The notes beneath the pieces are model-generated. The model worked only from the letters and a program-made list of their open reading frames with translations, had not been told where the DNA came from and searched no databases. A DNA stretch of 64,000 bases from Delphinapterus leucas. Taxonomy: Eukaryota > Chordata > Mammalia > Artiodactyla > Monodontidae. Where the stretch lies: assembly GCF_002288925.2 (NCBI RefSeq), contig NW_022098057.1:66526193-66590192 (forward strand). The letters are read 5' to 3'. The translations under genes were made by a program, and so were the position numbers. Below are positions 1 to 11,777 of the stretch, piece after piece; within the stretch, counting starts at the first letter, position 1; the number at the start of each line of letters is the position of its first letter.

Positions 1-124
1 ATGTTTCTCATTCCCCTTCTCCATTTTTCAGGACATTTACTCTGTGTTAGGAAATATACTAAGTACTTTATCTGCAGAGCATAGACTCTAGTATTTTTCC
101 CTCTGTTCAAATTTCATTTCCATG

Positions 125-330
125 ATTTACCAGCTATGTGAAATTAGGCAAGCTACTCAGTCTCTCTAAGCTGCAGTTTCCTGCTCTGTAAACTGGGGAC
201 GATATTTATGACAATCTCATAGGATCCGTATGGAGATCAATTGAGATAAGGCATTAAAGCTCTTGCTGAAATTCTGGGACATTGAAGTTACTCATTGCAT
301 GTTAACTAATGCTATTAATAAACCTTATGA
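125..330 (+). repeat. MIR SINE (ancient)
   Basis: The stretch carries the MIR core in order: an AGCTATGTGAAATTAGGCAAG-like segment, the CTCTCTAAGCTGCAGTTTCC segment, a CTGTAAACTGGGGA segment and a tail resembling GAGATAAGGCATTAAAGCTC. Divergence is high, as expected for a mammal-wide fossil. There is no coding content. Identification is by eye. Confidence 0.75.
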
Positions 331-759
331 TAATTCTACTAGTATCGTATTAGTCATTTCTAAGGTGAAGACTTTAAAAGAGTTCAAATGCTCTTTTTAA
401 ATTGCACATATGTCCAGTCTGTGCCCAAAGCCCATAATCTTACCTGATTATAATACATAGATTACTTTCCCTTGGAATTTTTGGCCCTTTGATCTAATTT
501 CCTTGTATCTGAATCAGACCTCAGTTTCCTTATCTTTATTCTGATTGCCTTGATATTAGACTTCCTTTTCCAGCTCTGATCTCAAAGCTCCTATACAATA
601 CGGGCCCATTTTCATCCTTGTGCTCTACCTATGATGACCTGGACTGTCTTGGTACCTGCCCTTCCTCTACCAGGACTACTGAGAGCCCTGTGGGACTGAC
701 ATCATCAGTTCCCTCTATTAGAGGAGGCTAAAGGATATTAACTATGGGTCTATCTATTC
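331..759. other. Unique AT-rich DNA
   Basis: I see no recognisable gene or repeat here. There is a mildly pyrimidine-rich patch around 480-700 but no long frame. Confidence 0.4.
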
Positions 760-941
760 CAGTGGTTCTCAAACTTTAGCCTGCATCAGAATCAGTTGGA
801 GGACTTTGATAAAACACACATTTCCAGATTCCACCCCCAGAAGATTCGTTATATGTAGGGTGGGACACAAGATCTTGCATTTCTAAGTTCATAGATGATG
901 CTGATGCAGCTGGTCTGGGGACCATATTTTGAAAACCACTG
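760..941 (+). mobile_element. MER5A-type hAT MITE
   Basis: The element starts CAGTGGTTCTCAAACTTT and ends TTTGAAAACCACTG, which are imperfect terminal inverted repeats of the hAT-Charlie family. Internal phrases (CATCAGAATCAGTTGGAGGACTTTGATAAAACACA-like, then a GATGCTGATGCAGCTGGTC-like stretch) match MER5A. It is a non-autonomous DNA transposon with no transposase. The flanks (about CTATTC and CTATTT) could be a decayed 8-bp duplication. Orientation is nominal. Confidence 0.85.
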
Positions 942-1021
942 GACTATTTGTTTCCATCAAAGCTCCAATAGAACATGCTTGTCAGAAACATTGGTTTTCT
1001 TTCCAAATTAAGAAATAGCCT

Positions 1022-2100
1022 GCAAAGGAAACTGTAAACAAAACGAAAGGACAACCCACAGAGTGCGAGAAAATATTTGCAAATGATGAGACCGACAAGG
1101 GTTAATTTCCAAAATTTACAAACAGCTCATGTGGCTCAGTATCAAAGAAAACCAAACAACCCAACCAAAAAATGGGCAGAACACCTAAACAGACATTTCT
1201 CCAAAGAAGATATGCAGATGAGCAAGAGGCGCAGGAAAAGATTCTCAACATTGCTAATTATGAGAGAAATGCAAATCAAAACTATAATGAGATATTGCTT
1301 CACACCAGTCAGGATGGCCATCATCGAAAAGTCTACAAACAATAAATGTTGGAGAGAGTGTGGAGGAAAGGGAACTCTCTTACACAATTTACATTGTGTA
1401 AGAATGTAGGTTGGTTCAGCCACTATGGAGAACAGTATGGAGGTTTATTAAGAAGCTAAAAATAGAGCTACCATATGATTCAGCAATCTCACTCCTGAGT
1501 ATATATCCAGAGAAAAACATGATTTGAAAAGAAACATGCACGCCAATGTTCACTGCAGTGCTGTTTACAATAGCCAAGACATGGAAGCAACCTAAATGTC
1601 CATCAACAGATGGATGGATGAAGAAGATGTGGTACACATATATACAGTGGAATATTACTCAGCCATTAAATGAAATAATGTCATTTGCAGCAACATGGAT
1701 GGACCTGGATATTATCATACTAAGTGAAGTAAGTCAGAGAAAGACAAGTACCGTATGATATTGCTTATATGTGGAAACTAAAAAAATGATACAAATGAAC
1801 TTATTTACAAAACAGAAACAGACTCACAGAGAATGAATTTATGGTTACCAGGGTGGAAGGGTGTGGGGAAGGGATAGATTGGGAGTTTTGAATTGACAAA
1901 TACACACTGCTATATTTAAAATAGATAACCAATAAGAAGCACAGGGAACTCTGCTTAATATTCTGTAATAACCTAAATGGGAAAAGAATTTGAAAAAGGA
2001 TACATGTATATGTATAATTGAATCACTTTGCTGTACACCTGAAACTAACACAACATTGTTAATCAGCTATACTCCAATATTTAAAAATAATAATAAAGTG
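1022..2100 (+). mobile_element. 5'-truncated L1, 3' end
   Basis: This is the last part of a LINE-1 in sense orientation. It covers the C-terminal ORF2 region (the frame at 1077-1409 contains [11 protein letters not shown] and HFSKEDMQ), then the typical CACTATGGAGAACAGTATGGAGG, CAATAGCCAAGACATGGAAGC and ATGGATGGACCTGGATATTATC segments. It ends with GAATCACTTTGCTGTACACCTG and an A-rich tail near 2075-2095. Frames are broken by substitutions and small indels, so it is dead. A GCCTG..AAAGGAAA similarity on both sides (about 1018-1031 and 2110-2126) may be a decayed TSD. Confidence 0.9.
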
Positions 2101-3654
2101 TAAACTGATGCCTGAGGAAAGGAAAATAATATCATAATTATTAATTAGACTTTCTAACTACAGTTTTCAGTGAATGCCAATTATGATCAGCATTTAGAAG
2201 TATCAAATACTTATTAATATTTACACTACATAGCAAGTTACATAGCTATTAATTTGAATATTGCTAGTATGCTTTTTAGAGTGAAGTTATTTCAAGTTGA
2301 AAATACAAATTGTCTTGTATTTAAAAATGTCTTTTTACTGAGTTCAGGACATTCCACACATAGAATTTGCTTCCTCTGCTGTGAAGATAAGAAATTAGTT
2401 TTATTTATAATATCAATGTTTGAAAAGACAAAAGTAAAAATTTGATTATATCATTAGTTGAAAAATATTGAAACACAACCTGACATGATTATAATTTTGA
2501 AGATGTATTTCACAGAACTTCACTAGTGATTTTAGAATATTTAGTTTGAACCTCACCTCTTTTAATAGAGATTTCTAATAATTCTGTTAGGAATAGGCCT
2601 ATGAAAGGGTTATTTGGGTATAAGGTCAATTTAATTTTAAGCATATTTGGCAAATTATATGCTTTGGCAGTCAAGCTTTTATGTTTATCAGGATTTATTG
2701 TATGTACATAATTTGAATATCACCCATTTTCAAAGTAGTACAGTATAATACTTTATCAATACCACAATGTATATAATACAAACATTTTTGTGTGCTTTTT
2801 CAGATCCTGTGCTTTATTTTGAATAGCATGACAACTGTTGTGGCAAAAAACCAAACCAAAACAAAAACATAAGAAAAAACAACAGTACAGATCCATAAAT
2901 ATTAAAATCTTAAATAAAATGGCTTTAATTATCCATTATTTTAATATTTTTCTAAATACTTAAATCTCTCATTTCAGTATTAACCTAAACTCAGACCTGT
3001 GGGATTTTAAAGGCCAAAAGTTTTGCAACAACCTACTGTAAACACCATATAAATATGCACTGTCCCATATACTGTATAATAGGTGTTCCATTTGAGCTCA
3101 GTTTCTACAATTATTTTTCTGCATAATTCTGTGAGAGATGTGCTTCCAACATTTCCCCACCATATTACATGTTTTGAAGTTCCTTCTTCCAGCTTTCTAT
3201 ATTTGATTCTTAAACACAAACTTATTTCCTCAATAATTTGTGTACAATATTCCACTGTTAAATTAGGGAAATGATATGGGATTTAAATTTCAATTAAGGC
3301 AAACATCTAAGCCAAATGTTATACAGCTTACTAAAGTAACATTTATAAACTGATTGTGGGATACAGCAGTCAATTACTACAGATCATATTATAAAAGAGA
3401 TCAAAGTCTAAGCTTTCTATGTGTCATGAAAATGAATTGTATATACTCATACAATCATTCACTCTCTGGTTCACTTAGTTAAAAAAAAAATTGGCTGTCT
3501 TCTATGAAACCGACATAGAATGGAAATTGTTCTCTTAAAATTAAAACGAGCTCTTCTAATCTGGTGTACATGTACTTCATACATGTTATAATACTTTTTA
3601 AGTCTTTATGTCATATATCTATTTCAAAATATCTGTTTTTTGCCAGACTCTAAG
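2101..3654. other. Unique AT-rich DNA
   Basis: No gene or confident repeat is seen. The 82-aa and 63-aa frames near 3007-3274 overlap on opposite strands and show no motif. Confidence 0.4.
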
Positions 3655-3830
3655 GTGTGCTTATTCATTCACGTATTCTTTTATTCATCCATGCAATGAA
3701 CTTTTGCTGAACACCAACTATAAGTAAGGCACTCTTTTGGGTGAGATAAGTAAGAATAATGCATTTGTCAAAAAATGGCATGTACACAGTGACTCTAAAA
3801 CACGGTAAATTGTGAAGTTGTACAAGAAAA
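3655..3830 (-). repeat. L2 LINE 3' end (ancient)
   Basis: The plus strand reads TATTCATTCACGTATTC, then TGAACACCAACTATAAGTAAGGCACTC. This is the reverse complement of the L2 tail, which has a GGCACATAGTAGG..CAATAAA..TTGAATGAATG pattern. It is divergent and non-coding. Confidence 0.55.
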
Positions 3831-3895
3831 AGTGAGATCAAAAGCTCCTTGAATTCACAGGAAGCCACTGTCTTCTGGGGAACATTTAGCATTTA

Positions 3896-3949
3896 GATCC
3901 TGTTGTTTTTATAGATCCTGTTGTTTTTATGGATCCTGTTGTTTTTATG
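3896..3949 (+). repeat. 3 x 18-bp tandem repeat
   Basis: Three head-to-tail copies of GATCCTGTTGTTTTTATR occupy 3896-3913, 3914-3931 and 3932-3949. Only the last base differs between copies. It is a very small minisatellite abutting the L2 remnant. Confidence 0.9.
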
Positions 3950-5879
3950 GCAGAATCTCCATGGTACTTTGGATATTTAAGATATTACTCCATTTAAAAG
4001 TGCTCAACTGATACAGAGACAGCGCTTTAGAGAAATTACCTCCAGCACTCTAGCACTGAAGCAGAATTGCCTCTGCAGACAAGGAAAGAAGGTCACGGAC
4101 ATAAAAACTTTCAGCCTCCCCATTCTCATTCTGGTGATATTTCTGCTGGTACCTGCTGCTCTTTCCTTAAGAGCATTTTCTGTAGAGAAGATTTATGTGG
4201 GTTGCTCAAGGAAATTAAGATCAATGGGAGATCATCTTTCTGTAACCCTGAGTCCCTAAGAACTACCTTTAAAATCTTCACAGTCATGGAGCAGTCAGCT
4301 TACAACAATCCATATAATACTACATTTATTAGTTTTGGTTTGAATTTGGTCATTGATATTTGAGCTTTCAGGTATTTCTAAGATGAATTTATGACAACTG
4401 GTTTTGTTCAGCGATATAACTTCTTTTTAATTTTAAAGGTAAATAGGACGGTGTTCTAGATTGCATCATTTATTCCTGTATATTCACCCAGAGTATTTTT
4501 TCCAGCACTATTCATGTTTTTAAATATAAAAGTAAATGATAGGAAGCTCAGTAAATTTACCTTTGCACCAGTATTTCAAATATCCTTTATTTTGAAGAAA
4601 ATAAGATATATTATCCTATGTAGTATTAAAACTAATTGGACCTTCTTTTTCCCATGCCACTTCCCCCTAGGGATTACTCTTGAGATACTTCATATTAATA
4701 TTAAACATGAGGGTTTAATTTAACATGCTGGTAAACATGATTTACCAGAAGAATTTAAACAACTACATATCTTAATATAGAGCTACATCTAATGATTCTT
4801 TTATTGAATTGTCACATTTTTCAGTTTAAATCCCACATAGTAAAAGACACACTTTTTAAAAATATATATTCATATTTTATATACAATGCAAGTAATAAAG
4901 CTAGTTCAACTTCATTTCTTAAGGAATCAAAATATTTATGCTTCTGATATATTTTGATCACTCAATGGAGGCATGACATACTTACCTTAAACTTCTTTTG
5001 AGTAAACATTTAATTACTAAAGGAACTTTAAAGCTGTGATATAACATTAACTGAAATAGTTTCTCTAATATTTTTAATACATCAGTTTGTCAATTAGCTA
5101 TATACAGAGATTATACATTTTACATTGTTTTAATATGAACCAAATGCCAATTTCTTGAGTCCTTACTGAATGATGACTCGCTATAATTTGTTGCAATCTT
5201 TTGTTTGCTTATAAAAGTTTCCATTTACAAACCTTTTTTAAAGATTTATATAAAGTATTAAAATCTTAGATTAATAAACTACTACTTTTCTCACCTTTTA
5301 CAAATAATAATGGGAGCTTATCAAAACTAATGCATAATATCAAGTAATAAAATAAGGTGCCTTGAGTTCTTAAGTAAACTTAATTTGGTAAAATCTTAAA
5401 AATAGTATATAGAATAGTAAGATACCATTTTAATAAAATGTTACACAAAATAGGATGGAGTAAATAATGTTGTCCTTTACTCAAAAGTAATCATTTTCAA
5501 AAATTAAATAAAAGACATATTATTTGAGAAAATGCTGCGATTCTAGGAAGCAAAAATAAGTACCTCAAAATACGCAATATTTTATATATACTGTATCAGA
5601 CTACAAGTATTTTAAAACTTGCCTTAAAAAAATTATATTTTTGGAGTTCTTTTCAATTTAACACCTACAAATATAATTCACAGGTTTAGCCATTCCTCTC
5701 TTGATAGACATTTAGGCTAATTCTAAGTTTTATAAATCACAAAAAATCTGCAGTGAAAAAAACTCATATATGCCAAATGTACTAGTTTATGTTGTTGCTT
5801 TAGGGTAGATACATGAGTCACATTTTATATTTTAATAGGTGCTGAAAAATTGACTTTTCATATTGGAAACTAAATTTTT
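3950..5879. other. Unique AT-rich DNA
   Basis: No repeat was recognised. A 98-codon frame at 4067-4363 has no recognisable motif and is treated as chance. Confidence 0.4.
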
Positions 5880-5995
5880 GGTGGTGAGCATGTTGTAGGG
5901 TATAGAGAAGTAGAAATATAAGGTTATACACATGTAACCTATAATGTTATAAATCAATGTTACCTCAATTTAAAAAAATAAATAAATAGATAAAA
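5880..5995 (+). mobile_element. L1 3'-end fragment
   Basis: The sequence GTGGTGAGCATGTTGTAGGG through ATAATGTTATAAATCAATGTTACCTCAAT and an A-rich tail resembles the 3' terminus of an L1M-type LINE. It is short and divergent. Confidence 0.6.
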
Positions 5996-6890
5996 TGTAT
6001 TAGAGAGCACATTTCTTTAAAGGAATTTTTTGATAAATTTATTCATAAAACAAGAATGCCTGGTATCATATTTTGAACTGTTTTGTGGTCACATATTACA
6101 TTTCATTAAAATCAGACATAATTATATCCCTAATTGGATGTATTAAGTCTCATCATGTTTCTATGTATATGGTGGTATAAAGTATATTCTCCCATTGTGA
6201 CAAACGATGACAAGTTATGTTATTTCTCCTCCTCTCCATTAATGGAATTCAGCCATAAAATGCATATCTAATATTAAATAAATTCTCCACACAATCCCAA
6301 GCATGTGTTATTATCAACATTGCAATTTTTGCCAATCTAATGGGTGAAATATTAGCACCTCTGGACTTATTCCAGGAATGATGAATCAGATAATTAGAAC
6401 CAACCCTCATAATGAAGACAACATAAATACTCGAACAATTTATGTACTTTCAATTTATATGTATAGTAAATAAATGTTAATTATATTTATTATTTTCTGT
6501 ATTTTTATTTTCACATTTACATATTCTTAAACACATGAAAAATCTAGCAACATTCTGTAGTGCAGAATCAAAAGACTGTAGTCAAAATTAGGGTGGCTTT
6601 CACAGGAGTTTGGGGAACAAATTTTATATGGAAATACAATTGTGTTTTGTTCTTATAGCCCATAACCATGGTAAAACCACTTATTAATTCCATTAGTCTT
6701 TGAAATATATTATTTGCTATATTATACCTAAACAATCTCTCTCTGTCTCATTAATCCAAAAGCTAGAATGTGTAGTAGAATGTTAAAAGGAAGAAGTGGT
6801 GAGAACAGAATCCTTGCCTTTTTCACAATCTTAGAGGAAAAAATTTCAGTTTCACCATTAAGTATGATGCTAGCTGTAGTTGTTTCTTAA
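5996..6890. other. Unique AT-rich DNA
   Basis: No gene or clear repeat is visible in this AT-rich stretch. Confidence 0.4.
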
Positions 6891-6903
6891 AAATGCCTTT
6901 ATC

Positions 6904-7087
6904 TCTACGTCTTTAGGGTGGGAAGGAGACGCAAGAGGGAGGGGATATGGGGATATATGTATATGTATAGCTGATTCACTTTGTTATAAAGCAGAAACTA
7001 ACATACCATTGTAAAGCAATTATACTCCAATAAAGATGTTAAAAAAACAATAATAATAAAATAAAATAAAGTTTCCAAAAGAAAAAT
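6904..7087 (+). mobile_element. Short L1 insertion with 13-bp TSD
   Basis: Only the last ~170 bp of a cetartiodactyl-type L1 is present: GCTGATTCACTTTGTTATAAAGCAGAAACTAACA, CAATTATACTCCAATAAAG and an A-rich tail. It is flanked by exact 13-bp direct repeats AAATGCCTTTATC at 6891-6903 and 7088-7100. This is a heavily 5'-truncated, fairly young insertion by target-primed reverse transcription. Confidence 0.92.
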
Positions 7088-7324
7088 AAATGCCTTTATC
7101 AGTTTGAGGAAACCTACTTCTCTTCCTACTTTACTGAAACATATTACCATGAAATTTTGTCAAATTCTTTGTGTGCATCAATAAAAATTTCATAACATTT
7201 TTAGCTTGTTGATATGATGAATATATTTGGGCATGCTATATGATCTTTTTTACATACTGCACAAAAACTCATTCCAAAGTATTTCATTGAGGATTTTAAT
7301 GAATATACAAACAAAAACCTCTGG

Positions 7325-7372
7325 CTGTGTGTGTGTGTGTGTGTGTATATATATACATATATATATATTTAA
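7325..7372. repeat. (TG)n-(TA)n microsatellite
   Basis: About eleven TG dinucleotides run into an alternating TA/CATA tract. Confidence 0.9.
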
Positions 7373-7572
7373 AAACTAAACTTTAAGAACAAGTTTGTAC
7401 ACATATATATACCCATTTATTTTATTATTTCTTTAAACGATAGTTAAGAAAGTTATTTGTAGTACCATTTTAAAATGTATGCTTTTTAAATAAATTTGAC
7501 CTAGATCTTGGTTTTTCATCTTTCTTTGTTAATTATATACATTTTACATACTTTTTGTGGTCCACTGTAAAT

Positions 7573-7793
7573 AAGAAAAAGAAAGAAAGGAAGGAAGGAA
7601 GAAAGAAAGGGAGGAAGGAAGGAAAGAAGGAAGCAAGGAAGGAAGGGAGGGAGGGAGGGAGGGAGTCGGGGAGGGAGGGAGGGAGTGGGGGAGGGAGGGA
7701 GGGAGTGGGGGAGGGAGGGAGGAAGGAAGGAAGGAAGGGAGGGAGGAATGCAGGGAGGGAGGGAGGGAGGAAGGGAGGAGGAGGGAGGGAGCA
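7573..7793. repeat. Purine tract (GGAA)n/(GGGA)n
   Basis: About 220 bp are almost purely purine on the plus strand: GAAAGGAAGGAAG repeats, then a higher-order block of GAGGGAGGGAGGGAGTGGG, then GGAAGGAAGG and GGGAGGGAGG again. Frames of 92-101 codons on both strands are low-complexity products of this repeat and are not genes. Confidence 0.95.
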
Positions 7794-7800
7794 AAGGCGT

Positions 7801-8619
7801 GAGAGAGTTAGGAAAAGAATAATTCCTGAGTTACTCACAGCCTAACAAAGTAACTGTTGTTTAGGCAGAAAGCAGATTCAGGACACATTTCCACTGTTCA
7901 TTATATTTGTTAATTTAAGATATAAACTTATATTTTTATACATTAAGGGTGAGATTAATCCCTAGATACTGTCGTGCGGCCTGGAGTAAGAGGGTGACAG
8001 CTAAGAAGAAAACCAGAGAAGGTTAAGAATGTTAGGAGCAGTGATATTGATATTTAAACTTAAGATGTTTGCTATTTTGTGTTGTTTCTCTTGGTTCTCA
8101 TCAAATTTTTAAAATTTTGTCACATTAAAAAACATGTTTTTTTTTAATTTAACAAATTTACATTCACACATAATTTCAAATAATATTCTATTGTAGAATA
8201 CTTGAATTATTAAAGTCTATCTGCTACATACCTGTGTTCTGGTTCTCATTACCATATGAATTTCTCATCGTTTATGCTATTATTAGGATAATGGTACCAC
8301 ATTGACATTTTCCTTAGTAAACTGGAAATAAATTATCCCATGGAAATTTGGACACAGATTTATACCTAGTACATAATAAGACTGTAACCTGAGATACTAA
8401 GCTCTCTAAAAATAGTGTCACTCCAAAAGTGTGTGTGTGTGTTTTTCAGCCAACAAAACAAACAGAAAGCAGTTATAAGGACTATCATAGTGAGAATTAA
8501 ACATTTTACATATAAGTGCAAGTTCTTGCCAAGCAAATTCATGATTCAGGGCATTTGGCAGGTGGCCTTATTTTGGAACGGGTAAGTAATGACATTAAAC
8601 ACTTGAATCATACAACTAC
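7801..8619. other. Unique AT-rich DNA
   Basis: No gene is seen. There is a short GT run at 8430-8442. Confidence 0.4.
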
Positions 8620-8633
8620 AGTCTCTTGTTCTA
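8620..8633. repeat. 5' target-site duplication
   Basis: AGTCTCTTGTTCTA is identical to 10643-10656 and marks the left edge of the L1 insertion. Confidence 0.93.
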
Positions 8634-9550
8634 GACTTTTTGATGATGGCCATTCTGACTGGTGTGAGGTGATATCTCATTGTAGCTTTGATTTGCATTT
8701 CTCTAATAATTAGTGATGCTGAGCATCTTTTCATGTGCCTTTTGGCCTTCAGTATGTCATCTTTGGAGAAATCTCTGTTTAGATCTTCTACCCATTTTTC
8801 AACTGGGTTATTTGTCTTTTTGATATTGAGCTGTATAAGCTATTTGTTTATTTTGGAGATTAACCCTTTGTCTATTGCATCATTTGCAAATATTTTCTTA
8901 CATTCTGTAGGTCTTTTGTTGTGCAAAAGCTTTTAAGTTTAATTAGGTCCCATCTGTTTATTTTTGTTTTTTTATTTCCATTACTCTAAGAGACAGATCT
9001 AAAAAGATATTGCTGCGATTTCTGTCCAAGAGTGTTTTGTCTATGTTTTCCTCTAGGAGCTTTATAGTATCTGGTTTTACACTGAGGTCCTTGATCCATT
9101 TTGAGCTTATCTTTGCGTATGGTGTTAGAGAATGTTCTAATTTCATATTTTTAATATGTAGCTGTCCAGTTTTCCCAGCATCACATATGGAAGAGACTAC
9201 CTTTTCTCCATTGTATATTCTTGCCTCCTTCATCGTAGATTAATTGACCATAGGTTTGTGGGTTTATTTCTGGCTTTCCAACCTGTTCGATTGATCTGTA
9301 AGTCTGTCTTTGTGCCAGTACATACTGTTTTGATGGCTGTAGCTTTATAGTATGGTGTGAAGTCAGGGAGTCTGATTCCTCCAGCTCCATTTTGCTTTCT
9401 CAAGATTGCTTTGACTATTTGGGGTCTTTTGTATTTTGATACAAGTTTTTTAAATGTTTTATTTTAGTTCTGTAAAAAATGCCATTGGTATTTTGATAGG
9501 GATTGCATTGAAACTGTAGATTGCCTTGGGTAGTATAGTCATTTTAACAA

Positions 9551-9842
9551 TCATTCTTCAATCCAAGAACACAGTATATCTTTCCATCTGTTTGTGTCAT
9601 CTTCGATTTCTTTCATCAGCATCTTATAGTTTTTGGAAGACAGGTCTTTTGTCCCTTGAGGTAGGTTTATTCCCAGGTGTTTTATTCTTTTTGATGTGAT
9701 GGTAAGTGGGATGGTTTCCTTAATATCTCTTTCTGATCTTTCATTGTTAGTGTATAGAAATGTAACAGATCTTTGTGTATTAATTTTGTATCCTGCAACT
9801 TTACTGAATTCATCAATGAGTGCTAGTAATTTTCTGGTATAG
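9551..9842 (-). pseudogene. L1 ORF2p fragment (inverted segment)
   Basis: The minus-strand frame includes [20 protein letters not shown] and, further on, KRIKHLGINLPQGTKDLSSK and [16 protein letters not shown]. These are the conserved L1 ORF2 segment C-terminal to the reverse transcriptase core. In an intact L1, ORF2p is the endonuclease/reverse transcriptase that primes on nicked chromosomal DNA. Here the frame starts in the opposite-strand L1 piece, so its first residues are an artefact of the inversion join. It is non-functional. Confidence 0.9.
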
Positions 9843-10516
9843 AGCATGTGGAGAAAAAGGAACCCTCCTGCACTGTTGGTGGGAATGTAAATTGGTACAG
9901 CCACTATGGAGAGCAGTATGTTAGTTCCTTAAAAAACTAAAAATAGAGTACCATACGACCCTGAAATCCCATTCTTGGGCATATATCCGGAGAAAACCAT
10001 AATTTGAAAAGATACATGCACTCCAATGTTCCTTGCAACACTGTTTACAATAGCCAAGATATGGAAGCAACCTAAATGTGCATCGACAAAGGAATGGATA
10101 AAGATGATGTGGTACATATATACAATGGAACACTACTCAGCCATAAAGAAGAATGAAATAATGCCCCTTGCAGCAACATGGATGGACCTAGAGATTATTA
10201 TACTAAGTGAAGTAAGCCAGACAGAGAAAGACAAATATCATATGATACCACTTACATGCGGAATCTAAAAAACAAACAAACAAAAAAAGAGCTACAAAGG
10301 AACTTACATACAAAACAGAAATAGACCCACAGACATAGAAAACAACTTATGGTTACTAGGAGAAAGGAGGTAGAGAGGGATAATTTAGGAGTTTGGGATT
10401 AACATGTACACACTATTATGTATAAAATATGTAACCAACAAGGACCTATTGATAGCACAGGGACCTATACTCAATATTTTGTAATAACCTATAAGGGAAA
10501 AATAATCTTAAAAAGA

Positions 10517-10573
10517 ATATACATATATATATATATATACACACACACATACACACACACATACATATGTGTA
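10517..10573. repeat. (AT)n/(AC)n microsatellite in L1 tail
   Basis: ATATAT and ACACAC runs interrupt the L1 3' end just before the GAATCACTTGGCTGTACAC segment. The expansion lies inside the L1 copy and so post-dates or accompanied insertion. Confidence 0.85.
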
Positions 10574-10642
10574 TATCTGAATCACTTGGCTGTACACATG
10601 AAACTCACACATTGTAAATCAGCTATACTTCAATAAAAATAA

Positions 10643-10656
10643 AGTCTCTTGTTCTA
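10643..10656. repeat. 3' target-site duplication
   Basis: AGTCTCTTGTTCTA, identical to 8620-8633, follows the L1 A-rich tail directly. Confidence 0.93.
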
Positions 10657-11449
10657 ATCTCATGCTCATCAAACAACCTTCTGAAAAAATATGTGGTTTC
10701 CTGTGTTCATGTATCTACAAGGAGAGAATACACGATCTCTGTGACAGAGAGCCTCTGAGTCGTAAATTAATAAACTGGCATTCTAATATTATTTGTTAGC
10801 CTCAGAAGCTCAGTCAATGTGAACCATCTTTAAGGAAGGAAGAGACACCCCCCCCCCCCCCACCCGGGATGCTGGCTGATCAGGTAAATATACCAACATG
10901 ATGTCTGACTGTGGGTACCTATGAAGGAAACCAATGGGCCCATTCCAGGCTACAACTCCATGTATTCTTGGTAACTGTAAACGTTTCCTTCCTGAAATTA
11001 CAATGTCTAGTATGTCCTGTTACGATTCAATGTTTAATGAATTAGTTGAAATAATCAACATATATGACCTTAAGCTAGAAAAACATATAGTACCATTTAA
11101 TTTACCTTCCCTTATTTTATCACTCCAATGATAATTACAATTGTACTCATTCTTCTTTCTCTAATATAAGATCATCATTATTTTAATTATTTAGTATAAT
11201 TTGAACTATTGAACACACAGTCTTTTTAGGAATAAAATTCACAGTAGTCCATGAAACAAATATTTCTTGTATATACAGTTTATGAAATTTTGTTTTATCG
11301 ATTTTATTTATATGATTTTACTTATTAAAGACTGAATCATTTCTTTCATTATTTTCAATGAAATAAATGCCTCTTGGAAACACGGTTTTTAATAACTAAG
11401 ATATCCATTACTTAGATGAGGAGAAAATGTCCTGCACCTGCTACATATT
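10657..11449. other. Unique DNA with poly-C run
   Basis: No gene is seen. A run of 14 C residues lies at 10848-10861. Confidence 0.45.
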
Positions 11450-11462
11450 AAGAATTTTCTGG

Positions 11463-11764
11463 GGCTTCCCTTGTGGCACAGTGGTTGAGAATCTGCCTGC
11501 TAATGCAGGGGACACGGGTTCGAGCCCTGGTCTGGGAAGATCCCACATGCTGCAGAGCAACTAGGCCCATGAGCCACAACTAGTGAGCCTGCGCGTCTGG
11601 AGCCTGTGCTCCGCAACAAGAGAGGCCGCAATAGTGAGAGGCCTGCGAACCGCGATGAAGAGTGGCCCCTGCTTGCCACAACTAGAGAAAGCCCTCACAC
11701 AGAAACGAAGACCCAACACAGCCAAAAATTAATTTAAAAAAAAAAAGCAGACCTTAAAAAAAAA
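11463..11764 (+). mobile_element. CHR-type SINE, long form, with TSD
   Basis: A tRNA-derived SINE: head GGCTTCCCTTGTGGCACAGTGG, a B-box-like GGGTTCGAGCCC, then the longer body (GAGTGGCCCCTGCTTGCC, AACGAAGACCCAACACAGCC) that distinguishes CHR-1-like copies from the shorter ones in this window. It ends in A-rich runs. Exact 13-bp TSDs AAGAATTTTCTGG lie at 11450-11462 and 11765-11777. RNA polymerase III would transcribe an intact source copy; mobility depends on L1. Confidence 0.93.
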
Positions 11765-11777
11765 AAGAATTTTCTGG

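Larger units (their letters stand above)
8634..10642 (+). mobile_element. L1 with 5' inversion (twin-priming)
   Basis: A single L1 insertion bounded by exact 14-bp TSDs. The right part, from about 9847 to 10642, is a sense L1 3' end (GTGGAGAAAAAGGAACCCTCC through CTATACTTCAATAAAAATAA). The left part, 8634 to about 9844, is L1 in antisense. Read on the minus strand it is ORF2 coding sequence that ends GGCCATCATCAAAAAGTC, just upstream of where the sense part begins in a normal L1, so only some 30 bp are lost at the join. This is the signature of twin priming during retrotransposition. Both parts contain stops and the copy is dead. Confidence 0.93.

Noticed and set aside
4067..4363. 98-codon frame
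   Set aside because: No similarity recognised. It may be worth a database check but cannot be supported from sequence alone.
7516..7845. Three 92-101 codon frames on both strands
   Set aside because: They translate the (GGGA)n/(CCCT)n tract into Pro/Ser/Leu or Gly/Arg/Glu low-complexity strings. They are simple-repeat artefacts.
11463..11560. Possible tRNA gene
   Set aside because: A- and B-box-like elements are those of the tRNA-derived SINE head. There is no cloverleaf, and the sequence continues into the SINE body.
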